A DNA stretch of 64,000 nucleotides from positions 1 through 64,000 of the forward strand of contig CAIZGQ010000073.1 in NCBI GenBank assembly GCA_903932565.1, read 5' to 3'. Position 1 is the stretch's first letter, and each line of letters starts with the position of its first letter. The stretch is from an uncultured Hyphomicrobiales bacterium. GTDB lineage: Bacteria > Pseudomonadota > Alphaproteobacteria > Rhizobiales > Beijerinckiaceae. Positions 23,273 to 31,585 of this stretch are shown one piece after another. The position numbers were made by a program, and so were the translations under genes. The notes under the pieces are model-generated. The model was not told the DNA's origin, did no database searches, and saw only the letters and a program-made list of their open reading frames with translations.

Positions 23273-23556
23273 GCAAGATAATCGGAGCGCAGCCCAAGCT
23301 ATCGAGCGATCAGATCCAGATCGTGGACGTCCTCAAGGAGACGCTGGCAATGGCGCTGGAGGGCAAGATCAACACGCTGGGGATCGTTGCCTGCCTCGAG
23401 GATGGGCCAGCCACGCTGGTCGGTGGGCGCAATGCCGCGGCGTTGAACATCGGCATCGATCACCTCAAGCACAAGATCCTGATGGCCACGTTTGAGGCTG
23501 GCGAGGACACGGTTCAGCGGGTTGCGCCGCATATCATCAAGCCACGGGGGAATTGA
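23269..23556 (+). CDS. Hypothetical protein, 95 aa
   Basis: MSKIIGAQPKLSSDQIQIVD starts a small alpha/beta protein (INTLGIVACLEDGPATLVGG). ATG 23269 overlaps the preceding stop. The pattern of a beta pair with a conserved G-G loop is common in prophage proteins of unknown role. Confidence 0.6.
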   Translation: MSKIIGAQPKLSSDQIQIVDVLKETLAMALEGKINTLGIVACLEDGPATLVGGRNAAALNIGIDHLKHKILMATFEAGEDTVQRVAPHIIKPRGN

Positions 23557-23738
23557 TGACGTATCATATGTGGCCTCAGATCCTTGTGGCTATGGTGTTC
23601 ATCGCCATTACGGTGATGGGATTTATTCGCAACGGACAGCCCCTTAATAACCCGACAACCAACGCGACCCAGATCTTTTGGACCTCGATGTGGTTTGCGC
23701 TGGTGCTTGGGGCTGGTGGCTTTTGGGATTTGAGGTGA
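23556..23738 (+). CDS. Two-span membrane protein, 60 aa
   Basis: GGGGG lies before ATG 23556. Two hydrophobic stretches (ILVAMVFIAITVMGFI and TSMWFALVLGAGGFW) flank a short polar loop. Holin-like topology is possible but no lysis gene is near. Confidence 0.5.
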   Translation: MTYHMWPQILVAMVFIAITVMGFIRNGQPLNNPTTNATQIFWTSMWFALVLGAGGFWDLR

Positions 23739-23741
23739 GCC

Positions 23742-23906
23742 ATGGTCGACCAGCTATCGCTTGATTCGTACATCCTGAAGCACTGGCGGGCAGGCCGGGA
23801 TACACTCGAGATCGCTAAGTTGCTGCAACTGCGAGAGCATGTGGTCGCCAACAGGCTATGGCACATCAGGGATATGGGGAAATGCCAGCAAACGAGCTCA
23901 GGCTAA
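23742..23906 (+). CDS. Small helix-turn-helix-like protein, 54 aa
   Basis: YILKHWRAGRDTLEIAKLLQ and REHVVANRLWHIRDMG read as a short HTH: helix, turn at GRDT, helix, then a basic helix like the GcrA or sigma-4-type 'W..G.dt.eIA..L' pattern. DNA binding is likely; target unknown. Confidence 0.55.
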   Translation: MVDQLSLDSYILKHWRAGRDTLEIAKLLQLREHVVANRLWHIRDMGKCQQTSSG

Positions 23907-23977
23907 TAGCGATCGCCATAAATCTGGCGGGATGGGTTCTGATCATTGGGGCAATCAAACTTATAGGGGGATTGTAA
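23882..23977 (+). CDS. Tiny membrane protein, 31 aa
   Basis: MPANELRLIAIAINLAGWVL plus IIGAIKLIGGL: nearly the whole protein is one transmembrane helix. Overlaps the previous gene by 25 bases, and its stop overlaps the next ATG (TAATG). Confidence 0.45.
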   Translation: MPANELRLIAIAINLAGWVLIIGAIKLIGGL

Positions 23978-24192
23978 TGCCAGCTGGTCAACAGTTGATC
24001 GAAGCGGTTGCTGCAGAGCTCAAGGCGGATATCGGGCAGCATCCATGGCAGATTGAATTGGCGCTGTTGCCAACAAGGGGAAAGGTATCCCGCCGGGTGG
24101 TGCGCTACGCCATCACCGAGTTGCTCAAATCCGGCAGGGCGCTTAGGATTGGTTCCAGGGGTTTGGTTTACGCGGCTCCGGAGATCAAGTGA
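23977..24192 (+). CDS. Small winged-helix-like protein, 71 aa
   Basis: QQLIEAVAAELKADIGQHPW and SRRVVRYAITELLKSGRALR followed by IGSRGLVYAAPE form helices and a beta wing. It resembles the layout of the 70-aa protein at 36250. Possible small regulator. Confidence 0.55.
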   Translation: MPAGQQLIEAVAAELKADIGQHPWQIELALLPTRGKVSRRVVRYAITELLKSGRALRIGSRGLVYAAPEIK

Positions 24193-24368
24193 TGGCCCAC
24201 GCCTACAAAGAGCGCCTTGACTACGTCAGCAAGAAGATGGCTGAACTGGAAGCGGCGCTCGAGCGTGAGCACATCGGAACTGCAAAAGAGATTTTAGCTG
24301 TGATGAAGAACGCGCTACGCGGCAAGCGCTATTTGAACCGGATGGTTCCGGGTTGGGGTGATCAGTGA
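24192..24368 (+). CDS. Small basic helical protein, 58 aa
   Basis: MAHAYKERLDYVSKKMAELE, then KNALRGKRYLNRMVPGWGD. Start shares bases with the previous stop (TGATG). It begins with MAH-Y like the two proteins after the portal. Function unknown. Confidence 0.55.
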   Translation: MAHAYKERLDYVSKKMAELEAALEREHIGTAKEILAVMKNALRGKRYLNRMVPGWGDQ

Positions 24369-24496
24369 GTATGTTTGACACCCTGAACTTCTACGATCGC
24401 CTCTCCAGTGGAATTCTTTACGGAATGGGCGGAATAGCCCTTGGTAGCGCCGTTCTGGTCGTCGGGCTTTGGATGTGGCGCGACATGCAGAAATAG
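24365..24496 (+). CDS. Small membrane protein, 43 aa
   Basis: GTG 24365 (GTGA overlap) or ATG 24371. One transmembrane helix, GILYGMGGIALGSAVLVVGL, ends in a Trp/Arg interface (WMWRDMQK). Last small gene before the portal. Function unknown. Confidence 0.5.
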   Translation: MSMFDTLNFYDRLSSGILYGMGGIALGSAVLVVGLWMWRDMQK

Positions 24497-24524
24497 GTTA
24501 TATGAACTGCCTCGCCATAGTTTG

Positions 24525-24583
24525 GCGGGACCATACGAATCATTAGACCGAGCCGGTCATGCTTCGCAAACAAGCGGTCCCGC
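24525..24583 (+). promoter_or_regulatory. Inverted repeat abutting the portal start codon
   Basis: GCGGGACC (24525-24532) and GGTCCCGC (24576-24583) are perfect complements; the second arm touches the portal ATG at 24584, and no Shine-Dalgarno is visible there. A folded leader would bury the start codon, suggesting translational control. Confidence 0.45.
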
Positions 24584-26920
24584 ATGGCCGAAGCGCAGCC
24601 TATTACGGTTACGGTTGAAGACGATGAGGATCAAACCATCATCGTTGACCCGGATACCGGCACCGTTGAGGAAATGCAGCCCGACGGTGGGGTAATCGTA
24701 AGGCTGGATGAGCGGCGTAAGGCTGGCCTTGGCCCGGATGCCGACAAGTGGTTCCGCAATCTGGTCGACGAACTGCATGGCACCGAGCTCTCAGTCATAG
24801 CCAATGACCTTATCGAGGGCGTTAAGGCTGACGATCAATCCAGAACCGGCAAGCTGGACGATATCCGCCGCGGTCTTGATCTGCTTGGCCTCCAGATCCA
24901 AGAGCCAAACAGCGACGTCAACGATAGCGGTTCCGGCCCACAGATATCCAGCGTCACCAATCCATTGCTGCTCGAGGCTGTCCTGAAGGGATGGGCCAAT
25001 GCAGAGGCTGAGCTCCTGCCTGCGAGCGGTCCCGCCAAGATCAAGACGGACGGCAAGGAAACCTCGCAGGAAGACGAATCAGCAGAGACGCTCGAGCGAG
25101 GGATCAACCACTATCTCACCGCGGTAGCTGTCGAATACTATCCCGAAACGTCGCACATGCTGTTGTGGGGAACCTATTTCGGCGGATCGGGGTTCAAGAA
25201 GGTCTACCGGTGCCCGATGAGGCGCAGGCCGGTTGCCGAGACGGTAGAGACGAAAGACCTGATCGTCAGCAATACCTCCAAGGATCTGCGCAGTTGCGGA
25301 CGAATCACTCATCAGATCCCGATGCGGCCAAGCGTCTTCAAGAGGATGCAATTGCTGGGGGCCTATCGCAAGACCAGTGGCTCACAGCCCAATCCGGAAC
25401 CGAATGCGGTCGATGAGAAGGTCGGAGCGATCCAAGGCACCGATACGACGCCGAGCAGGCCAGAGGACAAGCCATACACGATCTGGGAAACGCAGTGCGA
25501 GCTCGACCTCGACGATTTCATTCCAGAGGGTTCAAAGTTCAAGGGCCAAGGCATCCCGCTGCCGTATCTGGTGACGATCGACAAGGACAACGAAGAGGTT
25601 CTGGCGATCAGGCGTGATTGGGATGAGGATGACGAATACTGCACCCGCCTCCGAATGTATGTCCGATATCCGTATATCCCCGGACCCGGATTCTACGGAA
25701 CTGGAATGCTCAACATGCTTGGCAATGCCAGCATGGCAATGACGGCAGCATGGCGTGAAGCGCTCGACGCCGGGATGTACGCCAATTTCCCTGCTGGTTT
25801 CATGTCGAAGATTGGTGGTCGACAGATCAACACCGACATCAAGTTGGGACCGGGCGAATGGCGTCCGATCGAGACGAACGGCCTTCCCATCAGTGCGGTC
25901 ATATCCCCAAATCCCTACAAGGATGTCACGCCGGGACTGATGACGCTGATAGACAAGATCACCGAGCAGTGTCGAGCGCTTGGTCAGGGGGCAGAACTAC
26001 CGGCTGCAGAAGGCCTGCAGAACGTCCCGGTTGGCACCATGCTGGCTCAGGTCGAGCAGGCCACCAAGATCATGGCTGCGGCCCACAAGGGCATGCACAA
26101 CGCTCAGAGCGAAGAGCTGCAGCTTCTGGTCGATCTGTTCAAGAAGCATCCCGATGATCTCATCCGGAATGGCGACCATGATTCGCCTTTTGATGGCTGG
26201 GATGAGGCTCAACTGATCCAAGCGCTAAACGATCACAAGCTGGTGCCGGTTTCTGACCCAAATGTGCCGAGCCATATCCATCGTGTGGCTAAGGCATTGG
26301 GTCTGGTGCAGTTGTTCAACATCCCGGTGTTCGCGGCGCGGCTCGACCCTGATGAGGCGCTCAAGCGTGTCCTTGCCGCGATGCGCGAAGACCCGAATGG
26401 GCTGCAGGTTCCGGCTCCTACGCCCCAGCCACAGCAAGATCCGGAAGCCGCGGCGAAGATGGTCACGGCACAGGCCAAGATGAAGGACGCGGAGAACAAA
26501 TCCGCCGATTCTGCGGTGAAGGCGTCTCAGGCGCAGATGAATGCCAAGCAGAAGTCAGATGAGTTGCAGACCGAGCGTGATCTGAGGACATTGGACGTCA
26601 CCAAGGAAGTCATCATTCATCAGGCCGACAATGCAAAGATTCAAGCTGGCGAGCGAAAAGATGCCATGGCTGTGCAAGCAAAGGCTTCGCTTGAGGATCG
26701 CAAACAGGCGCATCAAGAGACGATGGCGAACAAGAGCCACGGGCTCGAGGCCCTGAAGGCAGGCGTTGCAGCGCACGATACCGCCCACGAACAGAAACTT
26801 GGATTAGCACAGCATGCTCTTGAGGCCGAAAAAGCCGCGAATGAACACGCACTTGAGGTCCACAAAGCGCTTAATCCGCCAACCCCCGCTCCCGCCGCGA
26901 AACCCAAACCGAAGAAGTGA
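24584..26920 (+). CDS. Portal protein, 778 aa
   Basis: Head-tail connector of podoviruses. A structured body of about 600 residues contains WGTYFGGSGFKKVYRCPMRR and GFYGTGMLNMLGNASMAMTA, which match large podoviral portals in which the protein forms the 12-mer ring. The last 150 residues are Ala/Lys/Glu/Gln-rich helix (DLRTLDVTKEVIIHQADNAK region), the long barrel or a coiled coil projecting into the head. It follows terminase and precedes scaffold, as expected. Its start is next to a hairpin and lacks a clear ribosome binding site. Confidence 0.88.
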   Translation: MAEAQPITVTVEDDEDQTIIVDPDTGTVEEMQPDGGVIVRLDERRKAGLGPDADKWFRNLVDELHGTELSVIANDLIEGVKADDQSRTGKLDDIRRGLDLLGLQIQEPNSDVNDSGSGPQISSVTNPLLLEAVLKGWANAEAELLPASGPAKIKTDGKETSQEDESAETLERGINHYLTAVAVEYYPETSHMLLWGTYFGGSGFKKVYRCPMRRRPVAETVETKDLIVSNTSKDLRSCGRITHQIPMRPSVFKRMQLLGAYRKTSGSQPNPEPNAVDEKVGAIQGTDTTPSRPEDKPYTIWETQCELDLDDFIPEGSKFKGQGIPLPYLVTIDKDNEEVLAIRRDWDEDDEYCTRLRMYVRYPYIPGPGFYGTGMLNMLGNASMAMTAAWREALDAGMYANFPAGFMSKIGGRQINTDIKLGPGEWRPIETNGLPISAVISPNPYKDVTPGLMTLIDKITEQCRALGQGAELPAAEGLQNVPVGTMLAQVEQATKIMAAAHKGMHNAQSEELQLLVDLFKKHPDDLIRNGDHDSPFDGWDEAQLIQALNDHKLVPVSDPNVPSHIHRVAKALGLVQLFNIPVFAARLDPDEALKRVLAAMREDPNGLQVPAPTPQPQQDPEAAAKMVTAQAKMKDAENKSADSAVKASQAQMNAKQKSDELQTERDLRTLDVTKEVIIHQADNAKIQAGERKDAMAVQAKASLEDRKQAHQETMANKSHGLEALKAGVAAHDTAHEQKLGLAQHALEAEKAANEHALEVHKALNPPTPAPAAKPKPKK

Positions 26921-26928
26921 GATAGACC

Positions 26929-27108
26929 ATGGCGCACCCATACGAGAAGGCTGGCCACAAGAACGATCCGTCTTGGATCAAGGGCCTGAACCGGTTTAAG
27001 GAAAAGGCAGAAGTTGGGGACACCAACGAAGTCATCCGCAATTTTGACGCAGATCCGAAAGTAACTCGCGAGGCGAGCTACGTTCCTGCTGGCAAGAAGG
27101 GCAAGTAA
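26929..27108 (+). CDS. Small basic virion-type protein, 59 aa
   Basis: MAHPYEKAGHKNDPSWIKGL, then a Lys-rich end. Its N-terminus is similar to that of the next gene (MAHPYNEKRAH), so they may be paralogues or share a targeting signal. Location between portal and GroES-like gene suggests a head protein. Confidence 0.6.
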   Translation: MAHPYEKAGHKNDPSWIKGLNRFKEKAEVGDTNEVIRNFDADPKVTREASYVPAGKKGK

Positions 27109-27109
27109 C

Positions 27110-28051
27110 ATGGCGCATCCGTATAACGAAAAGCGGGCTCACAAGGTCGAGAAAGAGCGCGTGAAGGGGCTGTGCAACGGTGGATATTCATCCGGTGGTG
27201 CAGTTGGTGATGCCAATCTTGACCAGCGCACCAACTTGCTGAAGACCGAGCAGAGCAACAACCGCATAGGCAATATGGGTCTTCCTGAGAAGGGCCGAGC
27301 CGATCGTGTGAAGCGGGCCAAGGGTGGGCGCGTGAAGCACAAGGGTGGACACAAGACCAATGTGAACGTGATCGTGGCCCCGTCCGGTGGCGACAAGGGC
27401 CCGATGGCAGGTCTGGGGCCAAAGCCCCCGATCGGCATGGCACCTCCACCGCCCCCGCCCGGTGCCATGCCGCCTCCTATGGCTGCAAAGCCTCCGATGC
27501 CGATGCCGCCTCCGGGCGCAGGCGCTCCTCCCGGTATGCCTCCGATGCCAATGCGCAAGCGTGGCGGTCGCGTTCCGCATGATGTGGCTGAGCCGGTTCG
27601 CACTACCAAGAAGGCCGGTGAGGTCGAAAGCCGCAAGCACCGTACCGGTGGCTCCAATGACATGGGCAAGACCAAGCGAGCCGAAGGTGGCAAGGTTCCG
27701 ATGCCGAAGCCCCGTCCGCAGGGCAAGGAGCCTGATGCTGATGATCTCTACGCGCCGAAGGATCTGAAGCGCCTGAGCGATCAGAACCGCGCAAAGGGTG
27801 GCAAGGTCGTTGCTGGTGCCAACGAGCGTGGCAAGACCGGCATTGGTTTCCGTCTTCCGGTCCAGCACTCAGGCAACAAGGACGACACCCAGAACATCGG
27901 TCGCAAGCCGGTGGTCACCCGCGCTACCGGTGGACCGATCTACGCCGACGGCAAAGCAGGGAAAGACATGGGCCCGAGGTTCACTGGCGGATCTAAGGGC
28001 GGCGAGGGCCGTATGGAGAAGGCCAAGAGGGCTGAGTCCACGCATGGCTGA
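27110..28051 (+). CDS. Basic Pro-rich protein with repeated K/R-x-GG motifs, 313 aa
   Basis: Starts MAHPYNEKRAHKVEKERVKG. A central proline-methionine tract (PPPPPPGAMPPPMAAKPPMP) is flanked by at least five basic double-glycine motifs (KRAKGGRVK, RKRGGRVPH, KRAEGGKVP, NRAKGGKVV, TRATGGPIY). Highly basic and probably unfolded, it could bind DNA inside the head or act in assembly. The same motif recurs in five other virion genes of the window. Not a known enzyme. Confidence 0.6.
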   Translation: MAHPYNEKRAHKVEKERVKGLCNGGYSSGGAVGDANLDQRTNLLKTEQSNNRIGNMGLPEKGRADRVKRAKGGRVKHKGGHKTNVNVIVAPSGGDKGPMAGLGPKPPIGMAPPPPPPGAMPPPMAAKPPMPMPPPGAGAPPGMPPMPMRKRGGRVPHDVAEPVRTTKKAGEVESRKHRTGGSNDMGKTKRAEGGKVPMPKPRPQGKEPDADDLYAPKDLKRLSDQNRAKGGKVVAGANERGKTGIGFRLPVQHSGNKDDTQNIGRKPVVTRATGGPIYADGKAGKDMGPRFTGGSKGGEGRMEKAKRAESTHG

Positions 28052-28256
28052 AGAAGCATTCCGGATGTTCACGGTCGACGCGCCGCGAACATTCCGTACC
28101 ATGGCGAAGAGACTGAGAGAGAGGAAGGAAGAACTGCTTCGCTCTCTCATTGCCGTGCAGAACTGGGATCATCACCAAAGGATGGTTGGAACTATCAACG
28201 GTATCGAAGAAGCCATCCAGATGTTGGATGACGTCGAAAAACAGGAGAGAAACTAG
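28044..28256 (+). CDS. Small helical protein, 70 aa
   Basis: MAEEAFRMFTVDAPRTFRTM, then FRTMAKRLRERKEELLRSLI and a helical IEEAIQMLDDVEKQ end. Overlaps the previous gene by 8 bases and ends one base before the GroES-like gene. Function unknown. Confidence 0.55.
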   Translation: MAEEAFRMFTVDAPRTFRTMAKRLRERKEELLRSLIAVQNWDHHQRMVGTINGIEEAIQMLDDVEKQERN

Positions 28257-28649
28257 ATGCGCGTTAACCTTCGTGAGATTGCCGCGGCTGCGGAATTCGA
28301 TGCGGCCAAAGCATTGCTGGATGCGGCAGGCGATCTCGGTGATTACGTTCCGTGCCACAACGAGGTTCTGGTGGCCACCTACATCGCTCCGGAGAAGGTC
28401 GGCAGCATCATTCGTCCGGATGCCCACCTCGCAGAGGATCGCTATCAGGGCAAGTGCGCTTTGGTCCTCAAGACCGGTCCAAAGACCACGATCGACGTCA
28501 AGCCGGGTGACTGGGTTGTTTTCCGCAATAGTGACGCAATTGAATTGTTCATTCGCGATCGTCGCAAGGTCAACGAGGGCATTTCTGCTCGTTTGGTCGA
28601 GGACACATACATCCGCATGATCGTGACGGACCCGAGCCTGATTTACTGA
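28257..28649 (+). CDS. GroES-like co-chaperonin, 130 aa
   Basis: Beta-rich core like the GroES fold: NEVLVATYIAPEKVGSIIRP (mobile-loop strand), CALVLKTGP, then DVKPGDWVVFRNSD and VEDTYIRMIVTDPSLIY. 'PGDWV.F...D...L......Y..I...DI' is the usual close of 10 kDa chaperonins. Phage versions (like T4 gp31) replace host GroES to fold the capsid protein, and this gene lies in the head module. The N-terminus has an extra helical stretch. Substrate is inference. Confidence 0.78.
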   Translation: MRVNLREIAAAAEFDAAKALLDAAGDLGDYVPCHNEVLVATYIAPEKVGSIIRPDAHLAEDRYQGKCALVLKTGPKTTIDVKPGDWVVFRNSDAIELFIRDRRKVNEGISARLVEDTYIRMIVTDPSLIY

Positions 28650-28777
28650 TGATCCAGCTATTCGCATCACCTCCAGAGCCAGTTCAGCAAGTTTCGATGC
28701 ATCCATTATGGATGGCGATTGGCGTGGTTGGTGTTGTTGTGGCCTTATTCGTCATTGCGATGATCAGGCGACGATAA
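28649..28777 (+). CDS. Small membrane protein, 42 aa
   Basis: TGATG start. PLWMAIGVVGVVVALFVIAM is a single transmembrane helix ending in RRR. Function unknown. Confidence 0.5.
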   Translation: MIQLFASPPEPVQQVSMHPLWMAIGVVGVVVALFVIAMIRRR

Positions 28778-29035
28778 ATGGATATCGTATTTCCAAGGGT
28801 AGTTCAGGCTGAAAGGTTTGATGAAAACCGGTTACGAGAAATATGCCATCACCTGTACTATCAATGGCACAGTTGCTGCGAGGACAGACAGCCCTATAGG
28901 TCTATCGGCATCAGCCACGCACATGATCCGGAATGGAGAAACAGGTTCCTGAGTATCCAAGGCGCTCACGATGGGAATCATCTGTTCTGGAAGGCCACAA
29001 AAACAGTCTGTACCTTTATGTTCGGGGTAGTGTAG
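28778..29035 (+). CDS. Hypothetical protein, 85 aa
   Basis: ATG directly follows the previous stop. CHHLYYQWHSCCEDRQPYRS contains several His/Cys that could bind a metal. A second, shorter frame (43 aa from ATG 28820) overlaps it and cannot be excluded as the real product. Function unknown. Confidence 0.4.
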   Translation: MDIVFPRVVQAERFDENRLREICHHLYYQWHSCCEDRQPYRSIGISHAHDPEWRNRFLSIQGAHDGNHLFWKATKTVCTFMFGVV

Positions 29036-29038
29036 GGG

Positions 29039-29218
29039 ATGGAAACCAACTTCGATAAATTCATGGCCACGGAAGAGGCGCGGATTCTACGAGCTCAGGC
29101 CATTAATGACGTTCTGAAGTATGGAGAAATCAGAGAAGAGACGACGTTGCTGATGAAATCCGCCATCAACGATTATCTTCTCGCAAGTATTATGAAGATG
29201 TTGCCGACTAAACACTAA
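29039..29218 (+). CDS. Small helical protein, 59 aa
   Basis: GTAGGGG precedes ATG 29039. METNFDKFMATEEARILRAQ and later INDYLLASIMKMLPTKH are predicted helices. It is the last small gene before the scaffold set; function unknown. Confidence 0.55.
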   Translation: METNFDKFMATEEARILRAQAINDVLKYGEIREETTLLMKSAINDYLLASIMKMLPTKH

Positions 29219-29253
29219 ACTGCGCCAAGCTGGCGTGTGAAGGGATAGTTCCC

Positions 29254-29838
29254 ATGACGAAGTCTATGCGCGTTTCTGTTGACCCATATGAGATACCTGA
29301 GCATCTAATTCCGCCGGGAATGATCTATCAGTGGGTTTCTAAGAGATCATTCGGACAAATCGATAAACAATTCCAGACAATGCGTGATGCTGGCTGGACC
29401 GAAGTGCCTTATGAGAGGCTGGCATCCCATTTTAAGGGAAAATATCGCAGCGAGGTCAGCGGTGTGCTGATAGGCGGTCAGACCCTCATGGAACGGACCC
29501 GAGAGGTTTCAAAGATAGCCCGCGACAAAGAAATGGATTTCGCCAGCATCAATGCCAATTCCGGGCGAGCCATAGGAATTGACATCGTCTCGAAATTCAA
29601 TCTTTCGGCGTTTGAGATTGAGACGGCGCGGAATATGAGCCTGAGTAGCTCCCAATATGCCGCATGGCGCATTAAGCAAATACAGGAAGGCCACGACCGA
29701 TCCATTATTGTCGGTGGCATCAATCAGGATTTGATGTTTGCACCTGCTCCAAAGTACATGGTTCCAAAACGTCGTTGGCTGGGGTGGTTGTTCAAATTGA
29801 TTTCAATGGAGACAGAGAGGGATATCTATGTCGGATGA
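29254..29838 (+). CDS. Head-module protein, paralogue of the gene at 30787, 194 aa
   Basis: Shares with the 30787 gene the order PPGMIYQWVSKRS / PEGWDYQWNSISI, then a variable helix, GWTEVPYERLASHF / GWRPVPAERYAGTL, and GVLIGGQTLMERT / GVILEERPTVL. This looks like one small domain duplicated on either side of the scaffold gene. Overlaps the scaffold start by 11 bases. Likely a capsid-assembly or decoration component. Confidence 0.6.
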   Translation: MTKSMRVSVDPYEIPEHLIPPGMIYQWVSKRSFGQIDKQFQTMRDAGWTEVPYERLASHFKGKYRSEVSGVLIGGQTLMERTREVSKIARDKEMDFASINANSGRAIGIDIVSKFNLSAFEIETARNMSLSSSQYAAWRIKQIQEGHDRSIIVGGINQDLMFAPAPKYMVPKRRWLGWLFKLISMETERDIYVG

Positions 29839-30775
29839 GACTGAGCTGAAGATTACGATCGAACCGGATCTCGATGAAGAGGTACAGAAGGCTCCTGTAG
29901 TAGTAGAGCCGAAGAAGTCGGCAGAGCCTGCAGTCGACGAGCTCAAGACACAGGTCGAGACGCTTACAGAGGCCCGCGAGAACGAGCGGCAGCGTCGTGA
30001 GCAGGCAGAACGTCGGGCCCGTGAGTTGGAGCTCGAGGCCGATCAGGCTCGCCAGAGAGCCTCTGACAGCGATCTCAGCACCATCACAACGGCGCTCGAA
30101 TCAGCCCAGACAGAGATCGAACAATCCAAGAAGGATATGCGTGCGGCCAAAGAGGCTGGCGATATCGACGCTGAGACGGATGCGCTCGATCGGCTGACGA
30201 CGGCCAAAGCCACCCTGATGCGGCTGGATGAGGCCAAAGCAGATGCCGAGGTCCGCAAGAAATCCCCACCCAAGCGAGAGCAGAAGACGGTTGATCCGGT
30301 CGAGGCCTATGCCGAAGGTCGGACGCCATCCACCGCTGACTGGATACGGAAACATCCGGAGTATGTGACGGATGCCAGCAAGAACCTCAAACTTACCGCA
30401 GCGCATTATGCGGCATTGGCTGAAGGCTATCAGGCCGCCAGTGCCAAGTATTTCCAGCACGTCGAGGAATTCTTGGGCCTGACGTCTAAGGCAGGAGCGG
30501 ACGAACCGGCTCCGAAGCCAGCACCGAAGAAGGCCGCATCGGCACCCGTTGCCCCCACCGCAGCGACCGCGAATGGTGGGACGGCTCCGGACAATGCCGT
30601 CAGCCTTACGGCGAGGGAGGCTCGATCAGCCACCGACGGAACACTTGTGTGGAACTGGGATGATCCGAAAGGAAAGTTCAAGAAGGGTGATCCGATCGGT
30701 CACCAAGAGATGGCCCGCCGTAAACAGAAGATGATGGCGAGCGGCGTCTACGACAAATCGTACACCGATAGCTGA
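29828..30775 (+). CDS. Scaffold-like protein, 315 aa
   Basis: Acidic N-terminus, then a long coiled coil (about residues 35-145; ENERQRREQAERRARELELE region), an Ala/Pro linker, and a basic C-terminus with GHQEMARRKQKMM. This is the classical build of phage scaffolding proteins, and it lies in the head module. There is a WNWDDPKGKFKKGD segment close to the end. The capsid gene is 9.8 kb further on, an unusual separation caused by the metabolic island. Confidence 0.7.
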   Translation: MSDETELKITIEPDLDEEVQKAPVVVEPKKSAEPAVDELKTQVETLTEARENERQRREQAERRARELELEADQARQRASDSDLSTITTALESAQTEIEQSKKDMRAAKEAGDIDAETDALDRLTTAKATLMRLDEAKADAEVRKKSPPKREQKTVDPVEAYAEGRTPSTADWIRKHPEYVTDASKNLKLTAAHYAALAEGYQAASAKYFQHVEEFLGLTSKAGADEPAPKPAPKKAASAPVAPTAATANGGTAPDNAVSLTAREARSATDGTLVWNWDDPKGKFKKGDPIGHQEMARRKQKMMASGVYDKSYTDS

Positions 30776-30786
30776 AAGGTAATCCC

Positions 30787-31467
30787 ATGGAAGAAGAGAT
30801 CGTTAAGACCAACAGTGCCGCGAAGACAGAGGCATTGGCAAAGGCTCGAGCGGCCAAGGCTGCGAAGAAGGCAGCGGCTGCACCGGAGGAGCCCACCCGT
30901 CAGCACAAGGCAGAGCCTGAACCGGCGGAAGAGCGTGAGCATCGCATGGGTCGATCGGGCCGCATTGAGGCCACCGGTCGCGACGGTGAGGTTCTGTCCC
31001 GTGGTGCGGTGTACGTCAGGGACTCATTCGAGGTCGACAAGCCACTGATCCCGGAGGGATGGGATTATCAATGGAATAGTATTTCGATCCACGGCAATGC
31101 CGAAGTGGTCAGGGATATGCATAATCTCATGACCCAGCAGGGTTGGCGACCCGTACCGGCTGAACGATATGCCGGAACGCTGCTGCCGCGCGGGGCCAAG
31201 GGAAATATTGTTCGTGGTGGCGTCATTCTCGAGGAGCGTCCTACGGTTCTTGGAAATGAGGCCCGTCAGGAAGAGCTTAATGCGGCTCGCAAGTTGATCA
31301 GCGACCGCAACGAATCACTCAAGCTGGCTGGTGTGAAGAAGAACATGCCCGACGGGTTCGAGATGGGCGGTCAGTACAAGGGCACTGGCGGCGACATCAG
31401 GATGTCGATCGATAAAGGTTTAGATATCCCTGCGCCCGGATACACGCTTGCCAAGCCGGGAGAGTAA
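30787..31467 (+). CDS. Head-module protein, paralogue of the gene at 29254, 226 aa
   Basis: Begins with an Ala/Lys-rich, probably unfolded stretch of about 55 residues followed by RMGRSGRIEATGRDGEVLSR and the domain shared with the 29254 product (IPEGWDYQWNSISIHGNAEV region). The C-terminus has GGQYKGTGGDIRMSID. Followed by the leftward terminator. Likely structural. Confidence 0.6.
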   Translation: MEEEIVKTNSAAKTEALAKARAAKAAKKAAAAPEEPTRQHKAEPEPAEEREHRMGRSGRIEATGRDGEVLSRGAVYVRDSFEVDKPLIPEGWDYQWNSISIHGNAEVVRDMHNLMTQQGWRPVPAERYAGTLLPRGAKGNIVRGGVILEERPTVLGNEARQEELNAARKLISDRNESLKLAGVKKNMPDGFEMGGQYKGTGGDIRMSIDKGLDIPAPGYTLAKPGE

Positions 31468-31472
31468 GTCAC

Positions 31473-31505
31473 AAAAAAGCCCGCAGACTAATTGAGCCTG
31501 CGGGC
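31473..31505 (-). terminator. Intrinsic terminator pointing left
   Basis: GCCCGCAG and CTGCGGGC form an 8-bp stem with an 11-base loop. On the minus strand it is followed by TTTTTT (31478-31473), a textbook terminator. On the plus strand only AGTTTC follows, so it stops leftward transcription better than rightward. It would shield the scaffold genes from antisense transcription begun at the minus-strand gene at 32672. Confidence 0.7.
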
Positions 31506-31585
31506 AGTTTCGAGAGGAAGTGCGTAGCTCTCCAGAGCGCCGCAGCCTCTCTCTAGCACACCTTAACACCTACCGGAAGTATCCT

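Noticed and set aside
27139..27868. 195-aa and 226-aa minus-strand ORFs over the Pro-rich gene
   Set aside because: Repeats of the coding strand create long antisense frames; products are Gly/Pro/His low complexity.
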